Assembly: GCA_902399975.1 (NCBI GenBank) | Contig: CABOHA010000005.1 | Span: 73,608-137,607, forward strand | Reading direction: 5' to 3' | Length of the DNA stretch: 64,000 nt | Source of the DNA: Coriobacteriaceae bacterium | GTDB taxonomy: Bacteria; Actinomycetota; Coriobacteriia; Coriobacteriales; Coriobacteriaceae | Part shown: piece by piece, positions 15,818 to 23,424 of the stretch | Layout: the number at the start of each line of letters is the position of its first letter | Numbering within the stretch: the first letter of the stretch is position 1 | Made by a program: the position numbers and the translations under genes | The notes under the pieces: generated by a model | Database searches by the model: none | The model's input: the letters and a program-made list of their open reading frames with translations, nothing else | What the model was told of the DNA's origin: nothing

Positions 15818-17551
15818 CTACAACTCAGCGAGCATGATCCAGGCAGAGCTGTCCTGCACGAGCCTGCCGTCTGCGAGCGGTGATGAGGTGAGCAGGACCC
15901 TGCCCGCCGGCAGCTCCACGGGCGCTGCACCGAAGTTCGTCACACACGCCCAGCCGTTGTCGCGGCGATAGGCGATGACGCCGCCCTCAGCGCCCTCGGC
16001 ACCATCCGCAAGGCCGGTGCGCCCGTCAAGATCGAGCCACGCGAGATCGTTGGCGCACCCGCGCAGCTTGCGCCGCAGCCAGAGGGCGTCACGATAGAGC
16101 GCAAGCATCGATGTCGGGTCCGCTTCTTCCCTATCGGCAGCGTAATCGGAAAACCATGCAGGCTGCGGCAGATGGGGCGCCGCATCGGCGTCCGCCGGTG
16201 AAAACCCAAACGATCCGCCCTGCGCGGGATCGTCCGCCGCCACCCACGGCAGGGGCACACGGCAGCCGTCGCGCCCCTTCTCGCGCTTCGGTCCGTGCGT
16301 ATTGGTCGCAGTAGGATCTTCGAGTACAGCCCACGGAATGTCAGCCACCTCAAAAAGGCCGAGCTCCTCACCCTGATACACGTATGCCGAGCCCGGAAGC
16401 GCCAGCTCGAGCAAAAGGGCCGCCCGCGCGCGGCGCTCGCCGAGTTCACGTTCCTCGTCATAAGACGACCCGTCGCGTAAGAGCCAGTCGAGCGCAATCT
16501 GGTGGTAGCGCGTCGCCTTGATCTGCGGCAGGGCATAGCGCGTCGCCACGCGCGGCACGTCGTGGTTGGAGAGCACCCAGGTCGAGGCGGAATCGGATTC
16601 TATAGCTGCCTTCAAGCCCTCCTCGATTGCAGCGTGCATGTCATCATAGGTCCAAGTGGCCTTGGCAAACTCAAAGTTGAATGTCTGGCCAAGCTCGCTG
16701 GGACGCGCGTAGAGATACTGGCGATCGGGCAGCACCCACGCCTCGGCAACGGCGCTGCGTGGCGGATCATAGCGGTCGAACACGCGGCGCCACTCGCGAT
16801 AGATCTCGTGGACCTCGTTGCGGTCCCACAGCGGATGGGTGCCGTCCTCAACCATGTCATCGCCCTCGGCGAGATGCCACCGGTCGAGATCATCGCGGTC
16901 GAGATCCTTGGCGAGACCGTGCGCCACATCAATGCGAAAGCCATCGACGCCTCGATCGCTCCAAAACGCCAGGACGTCGCAAAAGAACGCATGAACCTCG
17001 GGGCACGACCAGTCAAAGTCCGGCTGCTCAGGCGTAAACATGTGCAGATACCACTGACCGTCCGCGACACGCGTCCAGGCGGGGCCGCCAAAGTTGGCAT
17101 TCCAATTGGTGGGAGGCAGCTCGCCATGCTCGCCGCGACCATCGCGGAAGATATAACGGGTGCGCTCGGGCGATCCGGGGCCGGCGGCAAGAGCGGCTTT
17201 GAACCAAGGATGCTGGTTAGATGAATGGTTGGGCACGATGTCGACGATGACCTTGATGTCGCGCGCATGAGCCGCAGCGATCATGTCATCGAAGTCATCA
17301 AGCGAGCCGAGACGTGGGTCGACATCGCAGTAGTCCGCCACATCATAGCCGCCATCGACAAGAGGCGATGGGTAAAACGGGCTCAGCCAGATAGCCTCGA
17401 TGCCCAGCTGCTCAAGATAGTCCATCTGCTGGGTAATGCCCGCGATATCGCCCAGACCCGAACCAGTCGAATCCTTAAACGAGCGCGGGTAGATCTGATA
17501 GATCGCGGCGTCGGACATCCATGAGCGCGAAGAAGACTTTTCTGTAGCCAT
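15818..17551 (-). CDS. Alpha-glucosidase / oligo-1,6-glucosidase (GH13)
   Basis: 577-residue cytoplasmic glycoside hydrolase that releases glucose from short alpha-glucosides. The four GH13 regions are present: DIVPNHSS (region I), DGFRIDVAHG with the nucleophile Asp (II), AVAEAWV with the acid/base Glu (III), and SNHDVPR (IV). The N-terminus WMSDAAIYQIYPRSFKDSTGSGLGD is standard. The AEAW and DVAHG variants point to the actinobacterial alpha-glucosidase subgroup (GH13_30-like). ATG 17551 lies 9 bases after AGGGAG; the frame is open a further 30 codons upstream without support. No signal peptide. It is flanked on both sides by tRNA-Gly genes; no sugar transporter or regulator is adjacent. Confidence 0.92.
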   Translation of the reverse strand: MATEKSSSRSWMSDAAIYQIYPRSFKDSTGSGLGDIAGITQQMDYLEQLGIEAIWLSPFYPSPLVDGGYDVADYCDVDPRLGSLDDFDDMIAAAHARDIKVIVDIVPNHSSNQHPWFKAALAAGPGSPERTRYIFRDGRGEHGELPPTNWNANFGGPAWTRVADGQWYLHMFTPEQPDFDWSCPEVHAFFCDVLAFWSDRGVDGFRIDVAHGLAKDLDRDDLDRWHLAEGDDMVEDGTHPLWDRNEVHEIYREWRRVFDRYDPPRSAVAEAWVLPDRQYLYARPSELGQTFNFEFAKATWTYDDMHAAIEEGLKAAIESDSASTWVLSNHDVPRVATRYALPQIKATRYHQIALDWLLRDGSSYDEERELGERRARAALLLELALPGSAYVYQGEELGLFEVADIPWAVLEDPTATNTHGPKREKGRDGCRVPLPWVAADDPAQGGSFGFSPADADAAPHLPQPAWFSDYAADREEADPTSMLALYRDALWLRRKLRGCANDLAWLDLDGRTGLADGAEGAEGGVIAYRRDNGWACVTNFGAAPVELPAGRVLLTSSPLADGRLVQDSSAWIMLAEL

Positions 17552-17736
17552 GGGGCGTATCTCCCTTGCAACGAGGTTATGCGAGATGCCCACGATGATA
17601 CGCCCAAAGCGGACATTCGCGGCAAACAACGCCACAGCCACGCCCCAAACGCTCGCTCCCTCTCGGGTTCGAGTCTCCTGGGACGAATCGATCGATCAGT
17701 GAAAAGAACGGAAGGCCCACTCCTCCGGCCACGACA

Positions 17737-17840
17737 GCGAGCGGGCTCCGGGTGCCCCAAGTTGCCGCGAAAGAGGAGGGAAGCGTACTTTATGTACGCG
17801 ACCGACGATTGAGGGGCAAGATGGGGTGCCCGGGGCTCGC
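17737..17840. repeat. Nested palindrome E
   Basis: Imperfect outer arms (17737-17766 and 17815-17840; about 20 paired positions plus wobbles and one 4-base gap) surround a perfect inner hairpin GCGTAC-TTTAT-GTACGC (17783-17799). Same two-level design as the elements at 12485 and 22255. Confidence 0.55.
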
Positions 17841-17851
17841 GCAGCGTCAAC

Positions 17852-17878
17852 AAAAAACGCGGTTCGTTAGAACCGCGT
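17852..17878 (-). terminator. Terminator of a lost tRNA-Gly unit
   Basis: Perfect 9-bp stem (17857-17865 with 17870-17878, loop GTTA), followed on the minus strand by six U (17852-17857). It stands directly downstream of the tRNA-Gly 3'-end remnant. Confidence 0.85.
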
Positions 17879-17886
17879 AAGATAGT

Positions 17887-17904
17887 TGGAGCGGACAACG
17901 GGGC
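17887..17904 (-). pseudogene. Remnant of a tRNA-Gly 3' end
   Basis: 18 bases identical to the CCA end of the three intact tRNA-Gly genes, in the same orientation, with its own terminator downstream just as the intact copies have; the sequence then breaks into unrelated DNA. Either a fourth copy whose 5' part was lost, or a duplicated attachment core of a tRNA-targeting element. Confidence 0.65.
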
Positions 17905-18035
17905 GTCTGCGTATCCGCTTCGCGGATCCGCACCGGCTTCGGTCGCCTGTCGGCGTCCTCGCCAGCTCGCTACAAACGCTCCGCGTTTGCTTAACGCTCG
18001 CTCCCTCTCGGGTTCGAGCCCATACGATGGGTACG

Positions 18036-18065
18036 AAAAAGCCCGGCTACCGTAGTAGTCGGGCT
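18036..18065 (-). terminator. Terminator after tRNA-Gly copy 2
   Basis: 11-bp stem with one G-U (18040-18050 with 18055-18065, loop CGTA) and a U-run from AAAAA at 18036-18040 on the minus strand. Confidence 0.85.
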
Positions 18066-18073
18066 GTTGCGTT

Positions 18074-18149
18074 TGGAGCGGACAACGGGGCTCGAACCCG
18101 CGACCCCAACCTTGGCAAGGTTGTGCTCTACCAACTGAGCCATGTCCGC
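18074..18149 (-). tRNA. tRNA-Gly (GCC), copy 2
   Basis: Same 76-base sequence as copy 1, anticodon GCC, CCA encoded. It has its own terminator downstream. Confidence 0.96.
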
Positions 18150-18153
18150 ATAT

Positions 18154-18182
18154 GTAAAACAAAACGGGCGCCGGAGCGCCCG
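18154..18182 (-). terminator. Terminator after tRNA-Cys
   Basis: Perfect 7-bp GC stem (18165-18171 with 18176-18182, loop CGGA) with an A-rich stretch AAAACAAAA on the low side, i.e. a U-run on the minus strand. Confidence 0.8.
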
Positions 18183-18191
18183 GATGTTGCT

Positions 18192-18265
18192 TGGAGGCGA
18201 AGCCCGGATTCGAACCGGGGGTAAAGGCTTTGCAGGCCTCTGCCTTACCACTTGGCCACTTCGCC
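18192..18265 (-). tRNA. tRNA-Cys (GCA)
   Basis: Acceptor GGCGAAG/CTTCGCC, anticodon loop CTGCAAA with anticodon GCA, T arm GGTTCGAATCC, CCA encoded; 74 bases. Flanked on both sides by tRNA-Gly copies. Confidence 0.96.
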
Positions 18266-18266
18266 G

Positions 18267-18289
18267 AAAAAGGACCGCCTAAACGGTCC
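18267..18289 (-). terminator. Terminator after tRNA-Gly copy 3
   Basis: 6-bp stem GGACCG/CGGTCC (18272-18277, 18284-18289) followed on the minus strand by U5 (18267-18271). Confidence 0.7.
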
Positions 18290-18299
18290 GGAAATGCAA

Positions 18300-18375
18300 T
18301 GGAGCGGACAACGGGGCTCGAACCCGCGACCCCAACCTTGGCAAGGTTGTGCTCTACCAACTGAGCCATGTCCGC
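18300..18375 (-). tRNA. tRNA-Gly (GCC), copy 3
   Basis: Third identical 76-base copy, anticodon GCC, CCA encoded; the upstream-most tRNA of this minus-strand cluster. Confidence 0.96.
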
Positions 18376-18480
18376 TTGCGGGTTATTAATTTACGCGAGT
18401 TGTCCAAAAGACGCAAGTACTTTTTTCAAAAAACTTGTCTGCCGCATGTTCTTAGTAGCTAAACGCGCTAAAGCGATTGG

Positions 18481-19227
18481 CTAGGCACACGATTCCAGTG
18501 CTCCGCTAAACAGCTTCACCATCTGCACGCGCGTGCCAGCGCCGTCCGTACGACGAGCAACCTCCACGTTATCGACGAGCATACGCATAAGCTTGATACC
18601 GCGGCCGCGTTCCTCGGATGCGACCGGCTCGCTCGTTTCATCGATAGAATAGCCAGCACCTCGATCAAGCACCTCAACCACAACGCGATCGCCATAGGCC
18701 TGAACCGTCAGGACGCACCCGATACCGCCCGCATGGTCATAGGCATTACCCAGTGCCTCCCCCGACGCCAATGCGACATCGTAGCGCTCGTCACGGCGCA
18801 ACGGAAGCGATTCAAGGAGTTCGGCGATGCGATGTCGGTAGTATGGAAGATTCTCGATACCCTGACGGACCTCGACGCTCTTACTCCAGCGAGGCAGCTC
18901 CCCCACCGGAATGGCGGGAATAGGCTCCCGTGCCGGCCCCGCGACATGAAGGATATCGACAAGACGAGCAATCTCCAAAAAGCGAACAACTTCACCTGAT
19001 GCATTGACGAGCGAAAGCAGGCCTTCTCGCCTCATGAGCTCACGAGCGCGCGTAAGCAGGAATGCCAAGCCCGTCGAATCGATAAAGCTAACAGCCTGAC
19101 AGTTGATGACGACACGACGCACGCCGCGGCCAATCAAAGCATCCAACCGCCGACGCAGCGCAGGCACCGTGGCGATGTCGATATCGCCTGGTGGCGTCAA
19201 AACCGCTATGTCATTCCACTCATTCAT
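18481..19227 (-). CDS. STAS-HATPase fusion: anti-sigma antagonist joined to RsbW-type kinase
   Basis: 248 residues with two signalling domains that are usually separate proteins. Residues 1-105 are a STAS domain with the phosphorylation motif FIDSTG (D50-S51-T52-G53). Residues 125-248 are a GHKL/RsbW-type ATPase: N box EALGNAYDHAGG, G1 LDRGAGYS, G2 SEERGRGIKLMRML. ATG 19227 is preferred to the TTG 18 bases upstream. It lies 81 bases downstream of a SpoIIE-type phosphatase on the same strand, which would be the partner that dephosphorylates the STAS site. No sigma factor is nearby, so the output may be another target. Joining antagonist and kinase in one chain is uncommon. Confidence 0.85.
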   Translation of the reverse strand: MNEWNDIAVLTPPGDIDIATVPALRRRLDALIGRGVRRVVINCQAVSFIDSTGLAFLLTRARELMRREGLLSLVNASGEVVRFLEIARLVDILHVAGPAREPIPAIPVGELPRWSKSVEVRQGIENLPYYRHRIAELLESLPLRRDERYDVALASGEALGNAYDHAGGIGCVLTVQAYGDRVVVEVLDRGAGYSIDETSEPVASEERGRGIKLMRMLVDNVEVARRTDGAGTRVQMVKLFSGALESCA

Positions 19228-19308
19228 ACGACCATGGTTCCCCAAAAGAGCTTGTTCGATGCATGCCTTTCCGCAACCGTGCGGATTCGGCGCGCCCAGC
19301 GTCGCTGT

Positions 19309-21654
19309 TTAGGACCGGCCCCGCAAAAACTCAAGAGACACTAATGCGATGTCATCGTCCAGCGCCGATTCGGTAAATCGGTCGAGCTCGCCCAAGACCT
19401 TGCCGCAGATTCCCGATACGCCCTCACCCGAGACAGAGAGCAGAAGATCACGAAGGCGCTGCTCGCCAAAGAACGCTCCGGTGCGGTCGCGGGCCTCAAT
19501 CGTTCCATCCGTATACATGAAGAGCATGTCGCCAGGAGCGAACGTAAACACGCCCGTCTCGTAAACCATGCTCTCAAATGCACCGATTACGCCCGATTGG
19601 CATCCAAGCAGCTCGACCTCTCCCCCACGGGCCTCGCCGCCACCCAGCGGCATCGACTCTGGCCTGATGACCATGGTCGGAGGATGGCCCGCCGAACAAT
19701 ACGTTGCGCGTCCGGTTTTAAGGTCAATCTTGGCGATAAAGGCCGTCACGAACGTCTCGACCCTCGAGAAGCCCATGAGCATGCTGTTAAGGGAGCGTGC
19801 CATGCGGGCCGGTCCAGCGCCCTCCCAGGCATATGCCGTCAGGGCCGTCTTGACGAGCGCGGACATCGATGCAGCCTCAATGCCTTTGCCAGACACATCG
19901 CCCAAAATCATGACGGCGCAGTCGTCGGGAAGACGGATGAGCGTATAGAAATCGCCGCCGACCAACGCTGAGTTCGTGGCCGACAGGTACACCGAATCGG
20001 CGGCGATTCCCGGAACATCCCCCAGGGAATTTCTCATGCCAATCTGGAGGGTCTGAGCGATATGGCGCTCCTCGCGCTTTTGAGATTCGCCTTCGTAGAT
20101 CAGTTCAAAGTCATGCGCCAAGTGCACCAAGTAGTCATATTCAAGATCATCAATCGGCTCTTGGCTACCATCACGAAGCAGCAGCGCACGCGTCGTCGGC
20201 CCCTTCGCAACAGAAGCAGGAACGATTGCGTCGTTACTGTGCTTGCCATCGCCCTCAGGGCGTGGGCGCCCCGCCTCGATGCCGGCGTCGACGTAGAGAC
20301 CCTGGCAAGGCAGGCCATGCGCTCTAAGCCAGCCTCCCATAGGCATCGATTCGTCAACGCGAGTTATACGGACGTGTTTAAGGTCCTCGGCACTCGTGCC
20401 GCCCAAAACAGATGCCTCAAAGCCATCAGGGGCAGCCCCCAAACGTGCCGCTGGCGCCGTCGTGGAAAAGAAAAGCTTCTCGGGATCGTCCGGCAAAGCA
20501 ACGCGACTGCCGCCTTCAAAATCTATGACGTAGGAATCCAGACTGGCGTCATACTCAATAGGGCAAAAATGGCAGTTGAGCATATTGCAGATCTCGGACG
20601 ATACCGCCTGGGTAGCCGCGGCGGAATCGTCTAGAAAGGTAAACAACTCATCCCGCAAGACATTGAGCGAGCGGCCAAGCTCGGCCGTGCGACGGGAGCG
20701 AAGGCTCGATGCCATGCCGACCAGCTGGATAGACAGGTAATCGCAAATGACCTCAAGTACATTAACATCATAAGCGAGCGGTGCCCGGGGGCGTTTCCAA
20801 CCAACTTCCAGCACGCCGAGGATCTGCGTACCGTAAAAAACGGGAAGACAGATTTCACTGCGGTACGGAGGCATATCCTGCATGCGCAACAGGTGCTTAG
20901 AACGATTATCCAGGTCCATGAACATACCGGAGGCGGCCTTATCGCCCTCAAGGTCCTGTTGAATCGACAAGCGACAGGCACGCGACTCGCGAAGAACATA
21001 CGTCGGAATGCCAGCGCCATACGGCAAAAACTCGGGCAGGTAGCTGTCGAGCAGCTCCTTGGAAACACCGCGGAGCTTAAAGCCGCCGCTCTCAGAAAAA
21101 TAGATAGCAGCACCCGAAGCATCGAGCGTTCCTACAAGCTGGTTCAAAACGGTATCAAGCAGGCTGGGTAACTCATCGGAGCCCACAGTGCTCATAATGA
21201 CCGAGAGCGTGCCAGAGAGACGCTTGTTCGCCACTCTAAGCTCCGATAACGCACGCTTGAGTTGCCGGTCGTGAGAATACTGTTCCTCAATACTGTGAAG
21301 CGCCACCAGGACACGTGGCGCGCGGCGCCCAAAGATACGTGGAGGCGTTACGGAGCCTGCGCGAACCAATACGGGAATAAAGGAGCCATCGCTCAGCTTG
21401 AGCATCAGTTCGCTCTCGGAGCCATCAGTTTCAAATGGCAAACGATGTTCCGTCGCACGTTCAAAAGCGGACGAGTACAGGACGTCTTTAACATCTCCAC
21501 CGATGACGTCGGCGCGTTCCTCGCACATCAAACCAAGTAAGCGATTATTCACATGCAGAATGGTTCCGTCGAGCTCGCAGATGATGACAGCATCGCTCGT
21601 GATCTCGACTAGTTGGGCAACGTCTGCCCACTCGTTGCGTTCAAGCGTTTCCAT
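19309..21654 (-). CDS. PAS-GAF-SpoIIE (PP2C) serine phosphatase, RsbU/RsbP-like
   Basis: 781-residue cytoplasmic phosphatase with sensory modules. A PAS domain spans about residues 10-120 (DAVIICELDGTILHVNNRLLG), a GAF domain about 140-325, a second GAF-like region with a Cys pair (LNCHFCPIEYD) about 340-510, then a PP2C SpoIIE domain from about 540 to the end. Metal-binding Asp residues are in VGGDFYTLI, MILGDVSGKGIEA and ALDDDIALV. ATG 21654 has a GGTGGGG 6 bases before it; a GTG 12 bases upstream has no ribosome site. It should dephosphorylate the STAS domain of the next gene in response to a signal sensed by PAS/GAF. Confidence 0.9.
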   Translation of the reverse strand: METLERNEWADVAQLVEITSDAVIICELDGTILHVNNRLLGLMCEERADVIGGDVKDVLYSSAFERATEHRLPFETDGSESELMLKLSDGSFIPVLVRAGSVTPPRIFGRRAPRVLVALHSIEEQYSHDRQLKRALSELRVANKRLSGTLSVIMSTVGSDELPSLLDTVLNQLVGTLDASGAAIYFSESGGFKLRGVSKELLDSYLPEFLPYGAGIPTYVLRESRACRLSIQQDLEGDKAASGMFMDLDNRSKHLLRMQDMPPYRSEICLPVFYGTQILGVLEVGWKRPRAPLAYDVNVLEVICDYLSIQLVGMASSLRSRRTAELGRSLNVLRDELFTFLDDSAAATQAVSSEICNMLNCHFCPIEYDASLDSYVIDFEGGSRVALPDDPEKLFFSTTAPAARLGAAPDGFEASVLGGTSAEDLKHVRITRVDESMPMGGWLRAHGLPCQGLYVDAGIEAGRPRPEGDGKHSNDAIVPASVAKGPTTRALLLRDGSQEPIDDLEYDYLVHLAHDFELIYEGESQKREERHIAQTLQIGMRNSLGDVPGIAADSVYLSATNSALVGGDFYTLIRLPDDCAVMILGDVSGKGIEAASMSALVKTALTAYAWEGAGPARMARSLNSMLMGFSRVETFVTAFIAKIDLKTGRATYCSAGHPPTMVIRPESMPLGGGEARGGEVELLGCQSGVIGAFESMVYETGVFTFAPGDMLFMYTDGTIEARDRTGAFFGEQRLRDLLLSVSGEGVSGICGKVLGELDRFTESALDDDIALVSLEFLRGRS

Positions 21655-21678
21655 CGTGGACCCCACCGTCTATCGGTA

Positions 21679-21702
21679 ACAAAAAAGCCTCCGAAGAGGC
21701 TT
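21679..21702 (-). terminator. Terminator after tRNA-Leu
   Basis: 7-bp stem (21685-21691 with 21696-21702, loop CGAA) followed on the minus strand by a run of U (21679-21686). It ends only 25 bases before the phosphatase start, so that gene's promoter must overlap the tRNA region or readthrough is used. Confidence 0.85.
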
Positions 21703-21713
21703 CTCAAATGCGA

Positions 21714-21803
21714 TGGTGTCGGAGGCGGGACTTGAACCCGCATGACCAAAAAGCGGTCACTAGCACCTCAAGCTAGCGCGTCTGCCAATTCCGCCACTCC
21801 GAC
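21714..21803 (-). tRNA. tRNA-Leu (GAG)
   Basis: Class II tRNA with long variable arm (TGACCGCTTTTTGGTCA), acceptor GTCGGAG/CTCCGAC, anticodon loop CTTGAGG with anticodon GAG, T arm GGTTCAAGTCC, CCA encoded; 90 bases. Confidence 0.95.
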
Positions 21804-21947
21804 ATGCTATGTTGTTGATTCGCAGTTCGTTTTGTTGGACCCGCGTGTTCAACGAGGAAGATAATAACCTATGATTCGAGAACTGTGCAAGCACTTTTTT
21901 CAAAAAAGTTTACGAATTTGTAAATGCGCAGGTAGATCCGTATGTCC

Positions 21948-22072
21948 GGCCCCGAATCGGTGTTGCCTTCCGGCGCGTCCTCGGGCATGGGCGATATTTT
22001 GCTACGCACTTCGTGCTGCAAAATATCGCTCCCCCTGCGGAATGCGCCGGGAGGCAACACCGATACGGGGCC
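21948..22072. repeat. Nested palindrome C
   Basis: 29-base arms (21948-21976, 22044-22072) match at 27 positions; inside lie a perfect 11-bp stem GCGATATTTTG (21991-22001, 22019-22029) and a GCAC-TTC-GTGC tip. Three stacked palindromes around one centre. Confidence 0.75.
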
Positions 22073-22159
22073 TACCAACACATACTCCAGGCACAGTTCT
22101 CAAACATGTTCTGGGGGCTGATGCAAATTTGGTGGCTCGGCTTTGCCGAGCCCTTATAT

Positions 22160-22191
22160 GGTGAGGCCGGAGCCAAAGCTCCGGCCTCACC
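22160..22191. terminator. Perfect 14-bp hairpin, possible opp terminator
   Basis: Arms 22160-22173 and 22178-22191 with loop CAAA. No clear U-run on either side, so efficiency is uncertain. Confidence 0.45.
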
Positions 22192-22254
22192 AACTTTCCT
22201 ATTAGATTAAGTGAGCGATCAAGGAATCTCACTCCCCTCTGCCGCGTTAACGCA

Positions 22255-22379
22255 GGGCCCGCCCTGGTGTTGCTTTTCAGAACATTCCGCAGGACGGAGG
22301 AAGCCCCACAGCGCGTAGCGCGCAGCGGGGCTTCCGACATGTCCGAGGACGTTCTGAAAAGCAACACCAGGGCGGGCCC
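22255..22379. repeat. Nested palindrome D
   Basis: Perfect 29-base inverted arms (22255-22283, 22351-22379) with an inner perfect 9-bp stem (22299-22307, 22327-22335) and a GCGC tip. It ends 17 bases from the oppF stop. Arms of C and D share a GGTGTTGC core. Confidence 0.8.
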
Positions 22380-22395
22380 GGACGAGAACAGCCGA

Positions 22396-23424
22396 CTACA
22401 GGTCGATGTGAGACTCCTTGATCGGGAAGGGCTCCGCGAAGTGGCAGGCGCAGCAGTGGCCCGGGGCAACTTCCTTAAACTCAGGAAGCTTCTCGGAGCA
22501 GATGCCCTGCGCGATCGGGCAGCGCGTGTGGAAACGGCAGCCGGTCGGCGGATCCAGCGGCGACGGCGGATCGCCGGCGAGGATGATGCGCTTGCGGGTC
22601 TTCTGAATATCCGGATCGGGAACCGGCACGGCAGATAGCAGCGACTGCGTGTACGGATGGTGAGGCTCGCTATAGAGCGTCTTCCAGTCCGAAACCTCGA
22701 CCATCTTACCCAGATACATAACGGCAACGCGATCGGAGATGTGCTGCACGACGGACAGGTCGTGGGCAATGAAGAGATAGGCCGTACCGAACTTGTCCTG
22801 AAGTTCCTTGAGCAGGTTCAGAACCTGGGCCTGAATGGAAACATCCAGAGCGGAAACGGGCTCGTCGCAGATGATCAGCTTGGGCTTCAGAGCGAACGCG
22901 CGGGCGATGCCGACGCGCTGACGCTGACCGCCCGAGAACTCGTGCGGATAGCGGTTGATGTGCTCGGGGTTCAGGCCGACGACGTCCAGCAGCTCGCGGA
23001 CGCGCTCAATGCGCTCCTCCTTGGTACCCACGCCATGAATGGTCATGGGCTCGGAGACGATCTCGCCAATGGTCATACGAGGGTTCAGCGATGCATAAGG
23101 ATCCTGGAAGATAAACTGCATCTCACGACGCATGTCCTTGATCTCATGCTTGCTCATCTCGGCAACATCTTTGTCCTGGAAGAACACTTTGCCTGCCGTC
23201 GGCTTGGTCAGACGCATGATGGTGCGGCCCGTGGTGGACTTACCGCAACCAGACTCGCCGACCAGGCCAAAGGTCTCGCCCGGATAAATCTCGAACGAAA
23301 TGTCATTCACAGCAGAGACGACACGCTTGGAAAAACGCTTGGCGAACATGCCGGACTCTGCAGGGAACTCCTTAGAGAGGTGCTCAACCTTCAGCAGCGG
23401 AGTACGCTCATTATTGTCTGCCAT
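22396..23424 (-). CDS. oppF: Oligopeptide ABC transporter, ATP-binding protein F
   Basis: 342-residue ATPase energising peptide uptake. Walker A GLVGESGCGKSTTGR (about residues 53-67), Q-loop FIFQDPYASLNPR, signature FSGGQRQRVGIAR, Walker B LIICDEPVSALD and H-loop FIAHDLS are all intact. The C-terminus has the Opp/Dpp-type extension (HHPYTQSLLSAVPVPDP) and a Cys set (CRFHTRCPIAQGIC) that in related proteins holds an iron-sulfur cluster. The ATG at 23424 directly abuts the oppD stop. Last gene of oppABCDF; palindrome D follows. Confidence 0.95.
   Translation of the reverse strand: MADNNERTPLLKVEHLSKEFPAESGMFAKRFSKRVVSAVNDISFEIYPGETFGLVGESGCGKSTTGRTIMRLTKPTAGKVFFQDKDVAEMSKHEIKDMRREMQFIFQDPYASLNPRMTIGEIVSEPMTIHGVGTKEERIERVRELLDVVGLNPEHINRYPHEFSGGQRQRVGIARAFALKPKLIICDEPVSALDVSIQAQVLNLLKELQDKFGTAYLFIAHDLSVVQHISDRVAVMYLGKMVEVSDWKTLYSEPHHPYTQSLLSAVPVPDPDIQKTRKRIILAGDPPSPLDPPTGCRFHTRCPIAQGICSEKLPEFKEVAPGHCCACHFAEPFPIKESHIDL

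Larger units (their letters stand above)
17552..18073. other. Gene-free, hairpin-rich stretch beside the tRNA cluster
   Basis: 522 bases with palindrome E (17737-17840), a terminator (17852-17878), an 18-base copy of a tRNA-Gly 3' end (17887-17904) and another terminator (18036-18065). A 23-base string ending in GGGTTCGAG occurs twice in the same orientation (about 17648-17672 and 17994-18019). Long frames read through here are tRNA artefacts. Confidence 0.65.
21804..22395. other. Gene-free stretch with four hairpins between oppF and tRNA-Leu
   Basis: 592 bases. It holds nested palindromes C (21948-22072) and D (22255-22379) and two compact perfect hairpins, 22134-22152 (8 bp, loop TTT) and 22160-22191 (14 bp, loop CAAA). 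One of these probably ends the opp transcript. No ORF or RNA gene was recognised. Confidence 0.65.

Noticed and set aside
17383..18369. 328-codon minus-strand frame with MAQLVEHNLAKVGVAGSS repeats
   Set aside because: This peptide is the translation of the tRNA-Gly genes; the frame is an artefact of the tRNA cluster.
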